DNA from: Ancylobacter sp. WKF20 | GTDB taxonomy: Bacteria; Pseudomonadota; Alphaproteobacteria; Rhizobiales; Xanthobacteraceae | Assembly (NCBI RefSeq): GCF_029760895.1 | Contig: NZ_CP121679.1 | Location: forward strand, 1,488,001-1,552,000 | DNA: 64,000 bases | Reading direction: 5' to 3' | In this document: positions 38,641 to 47,680 of the stretch, piece after piece | How the letters are laid out: each line of letters opens with the position of its first letter | Position numbering within the stretch: the stretch's first letter is position 1 | Position numbers and translations under genes: made by a program | The notes under the pieces: model-generated | Seen by the model: only the letters and a program-made list of their open reading frames with translations | What the model was told of the DNA's origin: nothing | Databases searched by the model: none

Positions 38641-39786
38641 CTAGTCCAGTGTCTGGCGGAAGCGGCTAACGGCGATCACCATCGCCACGAGCATGATCGC
38701 GGTCAGCCCGGCAATATCCGTGGCGAGGTCGCTGGCCGTCGCGCCCTTGAGCAGGATGCCGCGCACCATGCGCAGATAATGGGTGAGCGGCAGGGTCTCG
38801 GAGATCCATTGCGCCCAGCGCGGCATGCCGGCGAAGGGGAACATGAAGCCGGACAGCAGGATATTGGGCAGGAAGTACATGAAGGTCATCTGCACCGCCT
38901 GAAGCTGGTTCTGCGCCAGCGTCGAGAAGGTGTAGCCGATGGACAGGTTGGCCACGATGAACAGGGCGGTGAGCGCGGTGAGCAACCCGAGCGAACCCAC
39001 CACCGGAACGGCGAACAGCCCGATTCCCGCCAGCACGATGAGCGCCGCCTGCCCGGCCCCGACCAGCACATAGGGCGCGATCTTGCCGAGCATCACCTCG
39101 ACCGGGCGGATCGGCATGGCCAGCAGCGTTTCCATGGTCCCGCGCTCGATCTCCCGCGTCACCGAGAGCGCGGTGAAGATCAGCATGGTCATGGTGAGGA
39201 TGGTGCCGAGCAGGCCGGGCACGATGTTGAGCTGCGTCACCGCCGCCGGGTTGTAGCGGGCATGGGTGATGATCTCGAAGGGCGGCGGCTGGTCCTCCAG
39301 CCCGCTGCCGCGCGGCCCGCCATCCACCGCGAAACGCTCCCGCGTCACCGCCGCATCGACCAGCCGGTTCAGCGCCGCGAGCGCGCTGCCCGAGGCGACC
39401 GGATCGGTGGCGTCAGCCGCCACCAGGAGCGCCGGGTTCTCGCCGCGGCGCACCGCGCGCTCGAAGCCGGCGGGGATCTCCACCACGAACAGCACGTCGC
39501 CCGAGCGCATCAGCCGCTCGGCCTCAGCTTCAGTGCGGGGGTGATGGGTGACGGAAAAGTACTTCGTGTTCTCCAGCGCCGCGAGAATGGCCCGCGTCAG
39601 CGAGCTGTTCTCATGGGCGAGAACGGCGGTCGGCAGATGGCGCGGCGTGGTGTTGATGGCGTAGCCGAACAGCACGAGTTGCAGCAGCGGGATCATGATC
39701 ATGCTGGCGAAGGACACCCGGTCCCGCAGCAATTGCAGAAACTCCTTGCGCATCATGGCGCCGATCCGGCGCAGTGAACCGCTCAT
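38641..39786 (-). CDS. ABC-2 type transporter permease (YhhJ/YbhR-like)
   Basis: 381-residue membrane protein with an N-terminal helix (FASMIMIPLLQLVLFGYAINTTPR), a large periplasmic domain and five further helices. The motif SVTREIERGTMETLLAMPIRPVEVMLGK is typical of ABC-2 permeases. It overlaps the ATPase gene by 4 bp (ATGA), so the three genes of this operon are translationally coupled. Only one permease gene is present, where the E. coli YbhFSR system has two. Confidence 0.92.
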   Translation of the reverse strand: MSGSLRRIGAMMRKEFLQLLRDRVSFASMIMIPLLQLVLFGYAINTTPRHLPTAVLAHENSSLTRAILAALENTKYFSVTHHPRTEAEAERLMRSGDVLFVVEIPAGFERAVRRGENPALLVAADATDPVASGSALAALNRLVDAAVTRERFAVDGGPRGSGLEDQPPPFEIITHARYNPAAVTQLNIVPGLLGTILTMTMLIFTALSVTREIERGTMETLLAMPIRPVEVMLGKIAPYVLVGAGQAALIVLAGIGLFAVPVVGSLGLLTALTALFIVANLSIGYTFSTLAQNQLQAVQMTFMYFLPNILLSGFMFPFAGMPRWAQWISETLPLTHYLRMVRGILLKGATASDLATDIAGLTAIMLVAMVIAVSRFRQTLD

Positions 39787-40730
39787 CGGAAATTATCCCG
39801 CGAGCGGTTCATCAGGTCGATGAAGACGTCCTCCAGGGTCGGGGCGTCCTGGCGCCAGTCGAGCCCCGGCCGGGCGCGATAAGGCGCGATGGCCACCTCC
39901 AGCGCCGCCGCGTCATGCCCGCCGACATGAACGCTCGCCCCGAAAGGCGCGACCATCTCGATGCCCGGCAGGCCGGAAAGCTCCCGCGCCAGCGCCGCCG
40001 GGTCACCGCCCATCACGGTCCAGGTGGAAAGGCCCGAGCGCGCGACCACCTCGGCCACCGGCCCCTGCGCCAGCAATTCGCCATAGGCGATATACGCGAT
40101 CTCATGGCAGCGCTCGGCCTCGTCCATGTAATGGGTCGAGACCAGCACGGTCAGCCCTTCCGCCGCCAACTCATGGATCTGCGCCCAGAACTCGCGCCGC
40201 GCCTTGGGATCGACGCCGGCAGTCGGCTCATCCAGGAGAAGAAGTTGCGGCGCGGGCAGGATGCAGGCGCCGAGCGCCAGGCGCTGCTTCCACCCGCCCG
40301 ATAGCGAACCGGCAAGCTGCCGGTCGCGTCCGGCAAGGCCCAGCCGCTCGACGGCGGCCCGCGCGGCCCCCACCGGGTCCGGCACGCCATAGATGCGGGC
40401 GACGAATTCGAGGTTCTCGCGCACCGATAGATCGGCGTAGAGGCTGAATTTCTGCGTCATGTAGCCGACATGCCGGCGGATGGTGCGCGCCTCGGTGAGG
40501 ATGTCGAAGCCGAGGCACGTCCCCCGCCCGGCATCGGGCGTCAGCAGTCCGCAGAGCATGCGGATCGTCGTCGTCTTGCCCGAGCCATTCGGCCCGAGGA
40601 AGCCGTAGATCTGGCCGCGCCGCACGCGCATCGAGAGATCGCGCACCACCACGCGGTCGCCAAAACGCTTGGAGAGGCCCTCCACCTCGATGGCGTAGTC
40701 CGGCGTCGATGGCTCCCCCTCGCCGCTCAT
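39783..40730 (-). CDS. ABC exporter ATP-binding protein
   Basis: 315-residue ATPase of the multidrug (YbhF/CcmA-like) group. Walker A is GPNGSGKTT, the Q-loop MTQKFSLYADLSVREN, the signature LSGGWKQRLALG and Walker B LLLLDEPTAGVD. It overlaps the HlyD-like gene by 4 bp upstream and the permease by 4 bp downstream. Confidence 0.93.
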   Translation of the reverse strand: MSGEGEPSTPDYAIEVEGLSKRFGDRVVVRDLSMRVRRGQIYGFLGPNGSGKTTTIRMLCGLLTPDAGRGTCLGFDILTEARTIRRHVGYMTQKFSLYADLSVRENLEFVARIYGVPDPVGAARAAVERLGLAGRDRQLAGSLSGGWKQRLALGACILPAPQLLLLDEPTAGVDPKARREFWAQIHELAAEGLTVLVSTHYMDEAERCHEIAYIAYGELLAQGPVAEVVARSGLSTWTVMGGDPAALARELSGLPGIEMVAPFGASVHVGGHDAAALEVAIAPYRARPGLDWRQDAPTLEDVFIDLMNRSRDNFR

Positions 40731-41722
40731 GGCAGACGCTGCACGGTGATCGGCTGCCCCGGCCGCAGCGCCCCCGGCGTGTCGGCGCGTGCTTCCAGGA
40801 GAAAGACAAGCTTGGCTCGCTCGTCGAGGCTGTAGATCACCGGCGGGGTGTATTCCGCGCTGGCGGCGATATAGCTCACCTTGGCGTCCACCGGCGCCGT
40901 GCAGCCATCGCAGGTTACCCGCACCGGTGCGCCGAGCGTGAAGCGCGGCAGATCGGGTTCGGGCACGAAGAAGCGCAGCTTGATCAGCTCCGGCGGCAGC
41001 AGCGACACCACCGGCCGACCCGCCGGCACAAGCTCGCCCGGCCGGAAATACACCGTCTCGACCGAGCCCGCGACGGGCGCGGCGAGGCTGCGCCGGGTGA
41101 GCCGCGTCCGCGCCGCACTGAGATTGGCCTCGGCCGCCTCGACAGCGCGTTGGGCCGCCGCGATCTGCTTCTCGCGCGAGCCGAGGCCGGCCACGGTGAT
41201 CTGCGTGTCCACCTCGTCCAGTGCCGCCTGATTCTGGTCATAGGTGTGCTGGGCGGTGTCGAGCGCCGCCTTTGAGCCGACCTGCTTGGCAAAAAGCTCC
41301 TTCTGCCGCTCAAGCTCGATGCGCGAGAGGTCGAGCGTCGCCTCGGCCCGGCGCCGCGTCGCCTCCAGCACGGCGATTTCCTGCGGGCGCTGAGCGGCGC
41401 TGGTCAGGTTCTCCAGCTCCGCCTGCGCCTGGGCGAGGCTCGCCTGAGCCGCGTCGACCTCGGCCTGCTGGAGCGCGGAATCAATGGTGAACAGCGCCGT
41501 GCCTTGGGTGACGCGGTCGCCCTCCTCCACGGCGAGGCTGATCAACCGGCCCGCCTCATCCGGTCCGACGAAGATCAGATCGCCCTCGGCATAGCCCTGA
41601 TAGCGCGGCGGGCCTGCATCGGCGCAGCCCGCCAGTGTCGCCACCAGCAAGCCAACCGTCAGGCACAGCCGGCCCCGCCGGGCCGGGATGCGTGACGCGA
41701 AAGCGTGGTCGGGCTGGGGCAT
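40727..41722 (-). CDS. HlyD family membrane fusion lipoprotein of ABC exporter
   Basis: 331-residue periplasmic adaptor. A lipobox (ATLAGC, Cys33) predicts a lipid anchor. A biotinyl-lipoyl-like half (DEAGRLISLAVEEGDRVTQG), a long coiled coil (residues about 75-215, rich in Ala, Gln, Glu) and the second lipoyl half (APVAGSVETVYFRPGELV) follow. This is the first gene of the operon with the ATPase and permease; an outer-membrane partner is not encoded here. A GTG at 41746 is an alternative start. Export of drugs or organic solvents is the usual role of such systems. Confidence 0.9.
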   Translation of the reverse strand: MPQPDHAFASRIPARRGRLCLTVGLLVATLAGCADAGPPRYQGYAEGDLIFVGPDEAGRLISLAVEEGDRVTQGTALFTIDSALQQAEVDAAQASLAQAQAELENLTSAAQRPQEIAVLEATRRRAEATLDLSRIELERQKELFAKQVGSKAALDTAQHTYDQNQAALDEVDTQITVAGLGSREKQIAAAQRAVEAAEANLSAARTRLTRRSLAAPVAGSVETVYFRPGELVPAGRPVVSLLPPELIKLRFFVPEPDLPRFTLGAPVRVTCDGCTAPVDAKVSYIAASAEYTPPVIYSLDERAKLVFLLEARADTPGALRPGQPITVQRLP

Positions 41723-41826
41723 GGGCACTCGCTGGCGCACGGACACTCCGCCATTGAAACCAGACGGAGGATGCGCTGACCAGTGTGGTCATTCCCCATC
41801 GGACAAAGCCAGCAGCCACGCAGCAA

Positions 41827-41856
41827 AAAGGCGGGCGCCGCGCGGCGCCCGCCTTT
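41827..41856. terminator. Perfect 30-bp palindromic terminator
   Basis: AAAGGCGGGCGCC pairs with GGCGCCCGCCTTT around GCGC. Read on the minus strand it is followed by TTTTT and lies 37 bp after the stop of the phytase-like gene, which it should terminate. It is the clearest intrinsic terminator in the window. Confidence 0.9.
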
Positions 41857-41893
41857 GGGTCAGGCAAGGATCAGCCGGAGATCGGCCGCCGGA

Positions 41894-44110
41894 TCAGTTC
41901 AGCGTGCCGATGGCGAAGAACTCGGTCTCGCCAGACGAGCCGTCCACGCCGTCATTGTCGGTGACGATGAAAGCGTTACCGACGGCGTCAATGGTGAAGC
42001 TCTCGACCTTGTCGAGCACATAGCCATGCGGGGCGGCGAGCAGCGGCAGCAGATCCTTCACCTCGGTCTTGGTGAGAACCGGCGGCTGAGCCTCGCTGCC
42101 AAGCGCAGCCGGGGTCACGCCCTTCAGCGAGACGAAGGTGAGCTTCTTGGTCTTGGCGTTCGGACCGACCTGATTGTCGCGCTCGATGACGAGGAAGCCG
42201 TCCTTGTAGGCGGTCAGCTCGGACAGGCCCATCCAGCCCTTGGCCGGCTTGTCGAGCGGGTAGCGCACATAGGTCCAGCTCTTGTCGGCGGGCTTGTAGG
42301 CGAGGATCTTCACGAAGCCCTTCGGATCATCCTTCCACTCGCGCTGCACGGCGAGCCACACGGTCTCGTCGGCGCCCGAACCGGTGACGGCGACGCCCTC
42401 GAAGCCGAAGCGGGTCGCCTGCGCGGCCAGCGCCTCGGGCAGCGCGATCTGCTCGGCGACGGTGCCATCGGCATCAACCCGCACCAGAAGGTTCTGCGTC
42501 GGGTTCTCCTTCTTCTCCGGGTTGCCTTCCGAGGCGACCCAGAAGCCACCCTCGGGGCGCACCGCGATGCCCTCGAGGTCGAGCCCCTTGGCCGGCTTGC
42601 CGTCCACGGTAAGCACGGTCGCCTTGGTGATCTTGGCCGGCAGGCTGGTGGCGTCGACGGTGAGGATGCGCGCCTGCGCATAGGCACTGTCGGTCACGGC
42701 GTAGAGCTTGCCGGGCTCCTTCGGATCGGCCGCGAAGCCGGAAAGCGCCGACCACCAGATCGGCAGTCCGTCCGGGCCATTCTCGGAGAGGATGGTCGGA
42801 TAGGCCGGCTTGGCGCCGGGCTGGCGCTGATACACGGTGACGACGGACCCGATCCCGCCATCCTCGCGCAGATCGGTCTCAGCGGCAGTAACGAACAGGT
42901 CGCGCTTGGGGATCGCCATCAGGCCCTCCGGCCCGACGCCGCCCGGCAGAACCTGCAGGAACTCCGGGGCCTCCGCGCCGCCCTTGTCGCGATAGACATA
43001 GACCAGCGAGCCGCGCTCGGAGGCGACGAAGATCAGCTTCTGGCCATCGAAGGTGGCGACTTCCGCGCCCTCCATCTCGATGCCCTTCTTGTTGCGCTTG
43101 TCGGGATAGTGCCCGACGCGCACGGCCATGTGTTCGGGCGCGACGCCGGAGTCGAACAGCAGCTTGCCGGTCTTGTCGAAGATGGAGAAGCCGCGCGTGC
43201 CGCCCTTCCAGTCGCCTTCATTGGCGATGACGAAGCGGTCATCGTCGAGCCACTGCACCGTATCGGGCTCGCGCGGCGTGTCCTTGATCGCGCTGGTGAG
43301 GTCGATCACCCCGTCCTTCTTGGTGTCGATCTTGTCGAGCGAGACCGTGCCGGCGGAGAAGCTGCCGGTCACCTTACCGGTGTTGAGATCGACCACGACG
43401 ATGTGGTTGTTCTCCTGCAGGGTGATGACCACCTCGTTCTTGGAATTGATGTCGAGATATTCCGGCTCCGGGTCTTCGGGGGCGACGGCAGCAAGGCCGG
43501 TGAGCTCCACGACCTTCTTCGAGGCGTCGACGACACGGCCGTCCTTGACCTCGAAATAGGTCAGGTTGCCGGCCGGCAGCTGCGGCAGGGCGCCCTCATT
43601 CACCTCTTCGTCGCGCTCATTCTCGATCGCGATGGCGAGGAAGCGCCCGTCCGGGCTCTTGGTGACGGCGTCCGGCTGGCCGCCGAGATCCACCTTGTCC
43701 TCGACCTTGCGCGAGGCGATGTCGACCACCGCGAGATGGCCGGAGGGCTTGGACTTCGACTCCGAGGTGTTCACCCCGACATAGGCCTTGCCGCCGATCA
43801 CCACCGTGGTGGTCGGCTCGCCCTCGAGCGCCACCACGCCCGCGGGCTTGGGCGCCGCCGGGTCGGTGATGTCGACAAAGCCGATGCGCTGGCCGGGGCT
43901 GTCGCTGTAGATCAGCGTGTTGCCGTCTTCGGTGAAGGTGATGATTTCCGCCGAGGTCGGCTTCGCGGCATCCGCACCGGCCGGCAGGTTGTCGATCACG
44001 TTGAAGGTGGCGATGCGGTTGAACACCGGCGCGGGCGACTGGGCCTGCGCGCCAGGCAGGGCAAGGCCCAGCACCAGGGCGGACACACCGGCGAGAAGAA
44101 GCGAGCGCAT
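41894..44110 (-). CDS. Secreted esterase-like activity of phytase family protein
   Basis: 738-residue exported protein with a signal peptide (MRSLLLAGVS to about QAQS, residue 24) and two beta-propeller-like parts. The first 350 residues resemble YVTN-type propellers (GNTLIYSDSPGQRIGFVDIT; SPDGRFLAIAIENERDEE) and the second half the PF13449 phytase-like domain (GLDLEGIAVRPEGGFWVASEGNP; MGLSELTAYKDGFLVIERDN). Acidic loops such as DTKKDGVID suggest calcium binding. Phosphatase activity is not proven for this family. GAGGA precedes the ATG. Confidence 0.85.
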   Translation of the reverse strand: MRSLLLAGVSALVLGLALPGAQAQSPAPVFNRIATFNVIDNLPAGADAAKPTSAEIITFTEDGNTLIYSDSPGQRIGFVDITDPAAPKPAGVVALEGEPTTTVVIGGKAYVGVNTSESKSKPSGHLAVVDIASRKVEDKVDLGGQPDAVTKSPDGRFLAIAIENERDEEVNEGALPQLPAGNLTYFEVKDGRVVDASKKVVELTGLAAVAPEDPEPEYLDINSKNEVVITLQENNHIVVVDLNTGKVTGSFSAGTVSLDKIDTKKDGVIDLTSAIKDTPREPDTVQWLDDDRFVIANEGDWKGGTRGFSIFDKTGKLLFDSGVAPEHMAVRVGHYPDKRNKKGIEMEGAEVATFDGQKLIFVASERGSLVYVYRDKGGAEAPEFLQVLPGGVGPEGLMAIPKRDLFVTAAETDLREDGGIGSVVTVYQRQPGAKPAYPTILSENGPDGLPIWWSALSGFAADPKEPGKLYAVTDSAYAQARILTVDATSLPAKITKATVLTVDGKPAKGLDLEGIAVRPEGGFWVASEGNPEKKENPTQNLLVRVDADGTVAEQIALPEALAAQATRFGFEGVAVTGSGADETVWLAVQREWKDDPKGFVKILAYKPADKSWTYVRYPLDKPAKGWMGLSELTAYKDGFLVIERDNQVGPNAKTKKLTFVSLKGVTPAALGSEAQPPVLTKTEVKDLLPLLAAPHGYVLDKVESFTIDAVGNAFIVTDNDGVDGSSGETEFFAIGTLN

Positions 44111-44226
44111 GGGAGAATCCTCGTCTGACGCGGGGGCAGGCCCCGCTCTGGCGCGCACTTCAAAAGGCGTTGCGTGACAGAGGCATGACGGCAACCGCCG
44201 GCGCCGGACGCAAAGGCACCGAAGTA

Positions 44227-44242
44227 TTCGACTTTTGTCGAA
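44227..44242. promoter_or_regulatory. Inverted repeat in the divergent phytase-like/TRAP region
   Basis: TTCGAC (44227-44232) and GTCGAA (44237-44242) form a perfect inverted repeat with a TTTT spacer, in an AT-rich patch between the divergent phytase-like gene and the TRAP operon. It could be an operator for either. No other motif stands out in this 268-bp gap. Confidence 0.35.
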
Positions 44243-44378
44243 ACATTTCGCCGCAAATGCCGATATTTAGAGCTTGCACTTACCCTTGGGTCATCGTCTC
44301 CTTGGCGCATCGGGACAAGGCGCAAAAGCGCCGCCCGGCGGGCTCGACCCGCGAGGAAACGCCATAGGAGGAATCCCC

Positions 44379-45518
44379 ATGACCGACACGTCAGGGAAGA
44401 ATGCGGACCTGCGTCAGGACGTCCGCACAAGCCGTCGCCGTTTCATGACCACCGCGGCCGCGGTGGCCGGCGCCAGCGTGGTCGCCGCCCCGGCGGTGCA
44501 TGCCCAGGCGCCCATCAAGCTGAAGTTCCAGTCCACCTGGCCGAACAAGGACATCTTCCACGAATTCGCCGGCGACTACGTCAAGCGCGTCAATGCGATG
44601 ACGGGCGGGCGCGTGGAACTGGAAATCCTGCCGGCCGGTTCGGTCGTCCCCGCCTTCCAGATGCTCGACGCGGTGTCGTCCGGCATTCTCGACGGCGGTC
44701 ACGGCGTCGCCGCCTATTGGTACGGCAAGAACAAGGCCTTCTCGCTGTTCGGCACCGCCCCCGCCTTTGGCTGGGACGCCGACGAGCTGCTCGGCTGGGT
44801 CCGCTATGGCGGCGGCCAGGAGCTTTATGACGACCTCGTGCAGAACACGCTGAAGCTCAACGTGGTCGGCATGCTCTCCGGGCCGATGCCGAGCCAGCCG
44901 CTCGGCTGGTTCAAGAAGGAGATCACCGGCCCCGCCGACATGAAGGGCATGAAGTACCGGACCGTTGGCCTCGGCGCCGATCTGTTCAAGGAATTCGGCG
45001 CGGCGGTCACCATCGTACCGGGCGGCGAAATCGTGCCGGCCATCGACCGTGGCCTGCTCGACGGCGCCGAGTTCAACAACCCCTCCTCCGACCTGGTGCT
45101 CGGCTTCCCGGACGTCGCCAAGGTCTACATGCTCGGCAGCTATCATCAGGCGCTCGAATGCTTCGAGATCCTGTTCAACAAGACCAAGTTCGACGGGCTG
45201 CCCAAGGACGTTCAGGAAATCCTCAAGGGCGCGTCCGACGCCACCTCCGCCACCATGATGTGGAAGGCGCAGGACCGTTACTCGAAGGATCTCGAGGCCA
45301 TCAAGGCGCGCGGGGTCAAGGTTCTGCAGACCCCCAGATCCGTGCTGGAGGCCCAGCTCAAGGCCTGGGACGTGGTCATCGCCAACCTCTCCGCCGACCC
45401 GGTGTTCAAGAAGGTCGTCGACAGCCAGAAGGCATGGGCCAAGCGGATCGTCGGCTTCCGGCTGGAATATGAGCCGGACTCGAAGTTCGCCTACGACCAC
45501 TTCTTCAAGACGGCCTGA
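44379..45518 (+). CDS. TRAP transporter substrate-binding protein (DctP family)
   Basis: 379-residue periplasmic binding protein exported by the twin-arginine pathway (TSRRRFMTTAAAVAGASVV, residues 17-35). The mature part starts with IKLKFQSTWPNKDIFHEFAG and contains GWFKKEITGPADMKGMKYR and the ligand-binding EFNNPSSDLVLGFPDVAK, typical of the TakP-like group that binds 2-oxo acids or lactate, with dimer-type features. GGAGGA precedes the ATG. The two membrane subunits follow; a hairpin separates them. Confidence 0.93.
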   Translation: MTDTSGKNADLRQDVRTSRRRFMTTAAAVAGASVVAAPAVHAQAPIKLKFQSTWPNKDIFHEFAGDYVKRVNAMTGGRVELEILPAGSVVPAFQMLDAVSSGILDGGHGVAAYWYGKNKAFSLFGTAPAFGWDADELLGWVRYGGGQELYDDLVQNTLKLNVVGMLSGPMPSQPLGWFKKEITGPADMKGMKYRTVGLGADLFKEFGAAVTIVPGGEIVPAIDRGLLDGAEFNNPSSDLVLGFPDVAKVYMLGSYHQALECFEILFNKTKFDGLPKDVQEILKGASDATSATMMWKAQDRYSKDLEAIKARGVKVLQTPRSVLEAQLKAWDVVIANLSADPVFKKVVDSQKAWAKRIVGFRLEYEPDSKFAYDHFFKTA

Positions 45519-45532
45519 ACCACCGCCGATGG

Positions 45533-45563
45533 CGCCCCTCTCCGGCTACGGAGGGGGGCGTTT
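45533..45563 (+). terminator. Intercistronic hairpin in the TRAP operon
   Basis: CGCCCCTCTCCG pairs with CGGAGGGGGGCG (12 pairs, one G-T) around GCTA, followed by TTTC, 14 bp behind the binding-protein stop. It can act as a partial terminator or 3' stabiliser that raises binding-protein levels over the permeases. Confidence 0.6.
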
Positions 45564-45664
45564 CGCATCCGCTGCTCTCCCCGGCATGACGCCGCGCCGG
45601 CCGCTTTCGTGCGGCCCCGCGCCGGCCCATGCCTCAAGCGTGCCCACGTGACGAGGCCCGTCCC

Positions 45665-46291
45665 ATGCAATCCCTCCTGCTCGGCGTTGACCGGCTGAAC
45701 GCCTTTGTCGGCAAGACCTTCGCCTGGTGCATCGTCGTCCTGATGCTGGCCATCACCTACGAGGTGTTCTGCCGCTATGTCCTGCGCGATCCGACCACCT
45801 GGGCCTACGATGTCAGCCTGATGCTCTATGGCGCCCTGTTCATGATGGCGGGCGCCTACACGCTCTCGCGCAACGGCCATGTGCGCGGCGACTTCATGTA
45901 CCGCAAATGGTCGCCGCGGACGCAGGCCAAGAGCGACCTGGTGTTGTTCTTCCTGTTCTACTTCCCCGGCATTCTCGCGCTGATCTATGCCGGCTGGAAC
46001 TACTTCCAGCTCTCCTACATGCTCAACGAGCACTCCTCCTTCAGCCCCGACGGCCCGGTGATCTGGCCGTTCAAGGCGCTGATCCCCATCACCGGCGTGC
46101 TCCTGCTGCTGCAGGGCATCGTCGAGGTGGTGCGCTGCCTGATCTGCATCCGTGACGGCGACTGGCCCCAGCGCCTCCACGACGTCGAGGAGATGGAGAA
46201 GATCATCCTCGAAGAAGCCGCCACAAAGGACGATCCCGAAGCCGTCCTCAACGCCATCGAACGTGAATCCACCACGCGGGGATCGCTGTGA
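45665..46291 (+). CDS. TRAP transporter small permease (DctQ family)
   Basis: 208-residue membrane subunit with four helices (WCIVVLMLAITYEVFCRYVL; DVSLMLYGALFMMAGAYTLS; two further) and the ARNGHVRGDF-like motif LSRNGHVRGDFMYRKW. It has an acidic C-terminal tail of about 35 residues (EEMEKIILEEAATKDDPEA). The ATG at 45665 follows GAGG. It ends overlapping the large permease start (TGATG). Confidence 0.92.
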   Translation: MQSLLLGVDRLNAFVGKTFAWCIVVLMLAITYEVFCRYVLRDPTTWAYDVSLMLYGALFMMAGAYTLSRNGHVRGDFMYRKWSPRTQAKSDLVLFFLFYFPGILALIYAGWNYFQLSYMLNEHSSFSPDGPVIWPFKALIPITGVLLLLQGIVEVVRCLICIRDGDWPQRLHDVEEMEKIILEEAATKDDPEAVLNAIERESTTRGSL

Positions 46292-47619
46292 TGTTTCTTT
46301 CGGACCCCGCCCTCGGCATCCTGATGCTGGTGCTGTTCCTGATTTTCCTGATGCTCGGCTTTCCCATCGCCTTCACGCTGATGGCGCTGGGCGTGGGCTT
46401 CGGCTACTTCACGCAAGGGGACAGCATCTTCAACCTCTTCGTCCAGCGCACCTATTCGGTGATGGCGAATGACGTGCTGATTTCCATCCCGCTCTTCCTG
46501 TTCATGGGCTATGTGATCGAGCGGGCGAACATCCTCGACCGGCTGTTCCGTTCCATCCAGCTCGCGGCCGGCTGGATCCCCGGCTCCCTCGCCGTGGCGA
46601 CGCTGATCACCTGCGCGCTGTTCGCCACCGCCACAGGCATCGTCGGCGCCGTGGTGACGCTGATGGGCCTGCTCGCCTTTCCGGCCATGCTGCGTGCCGG
46701 CTACGACACCAAGCTCGCCTCGGGCGTGGTCTGCGCCGGTGGCTGCCTCGGCATCCTCATCCCGCCGAGCGTCATGCTGATCCTCTACGGCGCCACGGCT
46801 GGCGTCTCGGTGGTGAAGCTCTATGCCGCCGCCTTCTTCCCCGGCATCGCGCTCGCCGGCATGTACATCGCCTATGTGATCATCCGCGCGATGATCAACC
46901 CGTCGCTGGCACCGAAGCTGCCGGCGGAGGAACGCAACATTCCGGCCCTGACCATCATCTGGGCGCTGCTGACCTCGTTCCTGCCGCTGGTCGCGCTGAT
47001 CGTCACGGTGCTTGGCTGCATCATCCTCGGCCTCGCGACCCCGTCAGAAGCGGCTGCCATCGGTGCCTTCGGCGCGGTGCTGCTGGCGCTGGCCTACCGC
47101 ACCTTCAGCTTCACCAAGCTGAAGGATTCGGTGTTCCTCACCGCCCGCGCCTCGGCCATGGTGTGCTGGCTCTTCGTCGGCTCGGCGGTATTCTCGGCGG
47201 TGTTCGCGCTGCTGGGCGGCCAGAGGCTGGTCGAGGAGTTCATCATGAGCCTCGATCTCGGCCCGATCGGCTTCCTGCTGCTCACCCAGGCGATCATCTT
47301 CGTGCTGGGCTGGCCGCTGGAATGGACGGAGATCATCGTGATCTTCCTGCCGATCTTCCTGCCGCTGCTCGACCATTTCAACATCGACCCGATCTTCTTC
47401 GGGGTGCTGGTGGCGCTGAACCTGCAGACCTCGTTCCTGTCGCCGCCCGTCGCCATGGCGCCGTTCTATCTGAAGGGCGTGGCGCCGAAGGGGGTGACGA
47501 TCGAGCAGATCTTCTCGGGCGTCATGCCCTTCATCTACATCGTCATCTTCGCGATGGTGCTGCTCTACATGTTCCCCGGCTTCGCCCTGTGGCTGCCGAA
47601 CTACCTGTATGGCGGCTGA
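46291..47619 (+). CDS. TRAP transporter large permease (DctM family)
   Basis: 442-residue catalytic membrane subunit with 11-12 helices that drives sodium- or proton-coupled uptake. Motifs are IPLFLFMGYVIERANILDRL, GCLGILIPPSVMLILYGATAGVSV and TPSEAAAIGAFGA. The ATG shares a base with the dctQ stop; a GTG one codon earlier is possible. It closes the operon, followed by a bidirectional terminator. Confidence 0.94.
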   Translation: MFLSDPALGILMLVLFLIFLMLGFPIAFTLMALGVGFGYFTQGDSIFNLFVQRTYSVMANDVLISIPLFLFMGYVIERANILDRLFRSIQLAAGWIPGSLAVATLITCALFATATGIVGAVVTLMGLLAFPAMLRAGYDTKLASGVVCAGGCLGILIPPSVMLILYGATAGVSVVKLYAAAFFPGIALAGMYIAYVIIRAMINPSLAPKLPAEERNIPALTIIWALLTSFLPLVALIVTVLGCIILGLATPSEAAAIGAFGAVLLALAYRTFSFTKLKDSVFLTARASAMVCWLFVGSAVFSAVFALLGGQRLVEEFIMSLDLGPIGFLLLTQAIIFVLGWPLEWTEIIVIFLPIFLPLLDHFNIDPIFFGVLVALNLQTSFLSPPVAMAPFYLKGVAPKGVTIEQIFSGVMPFIYIVIFAMVLLYMFPGFALWLPNYLYGG

Positions 47620-47637
47620 GAGCCCAAAGCCTCACGC

Positions 47638-47663
47638 AAAACGGGCTCCGCGGGGCCCGTTTT
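47638..47663. terminator. Bidirectional terminator after the TRAP operon
   Basis: AAAACGGGCTCC pairs with GGGGCCCGTTTT (one T-G pair), 18 bp past the large-permease stop and 17 bp before the end of the converging HerA-like gene. Runs of T follow on both strands. Confidence 0.85.
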
Positions 47664-47680
47664 CATGACTGGAGCGCCGC

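Noticed and set aside
41783..44128. Open frame of 781 codons on the plus strand opposite the phytase-like gene
   Set aside because: No family features, no signal or start context; the minus-strand frame has a signal peptide, ribosome binding site and terminator.
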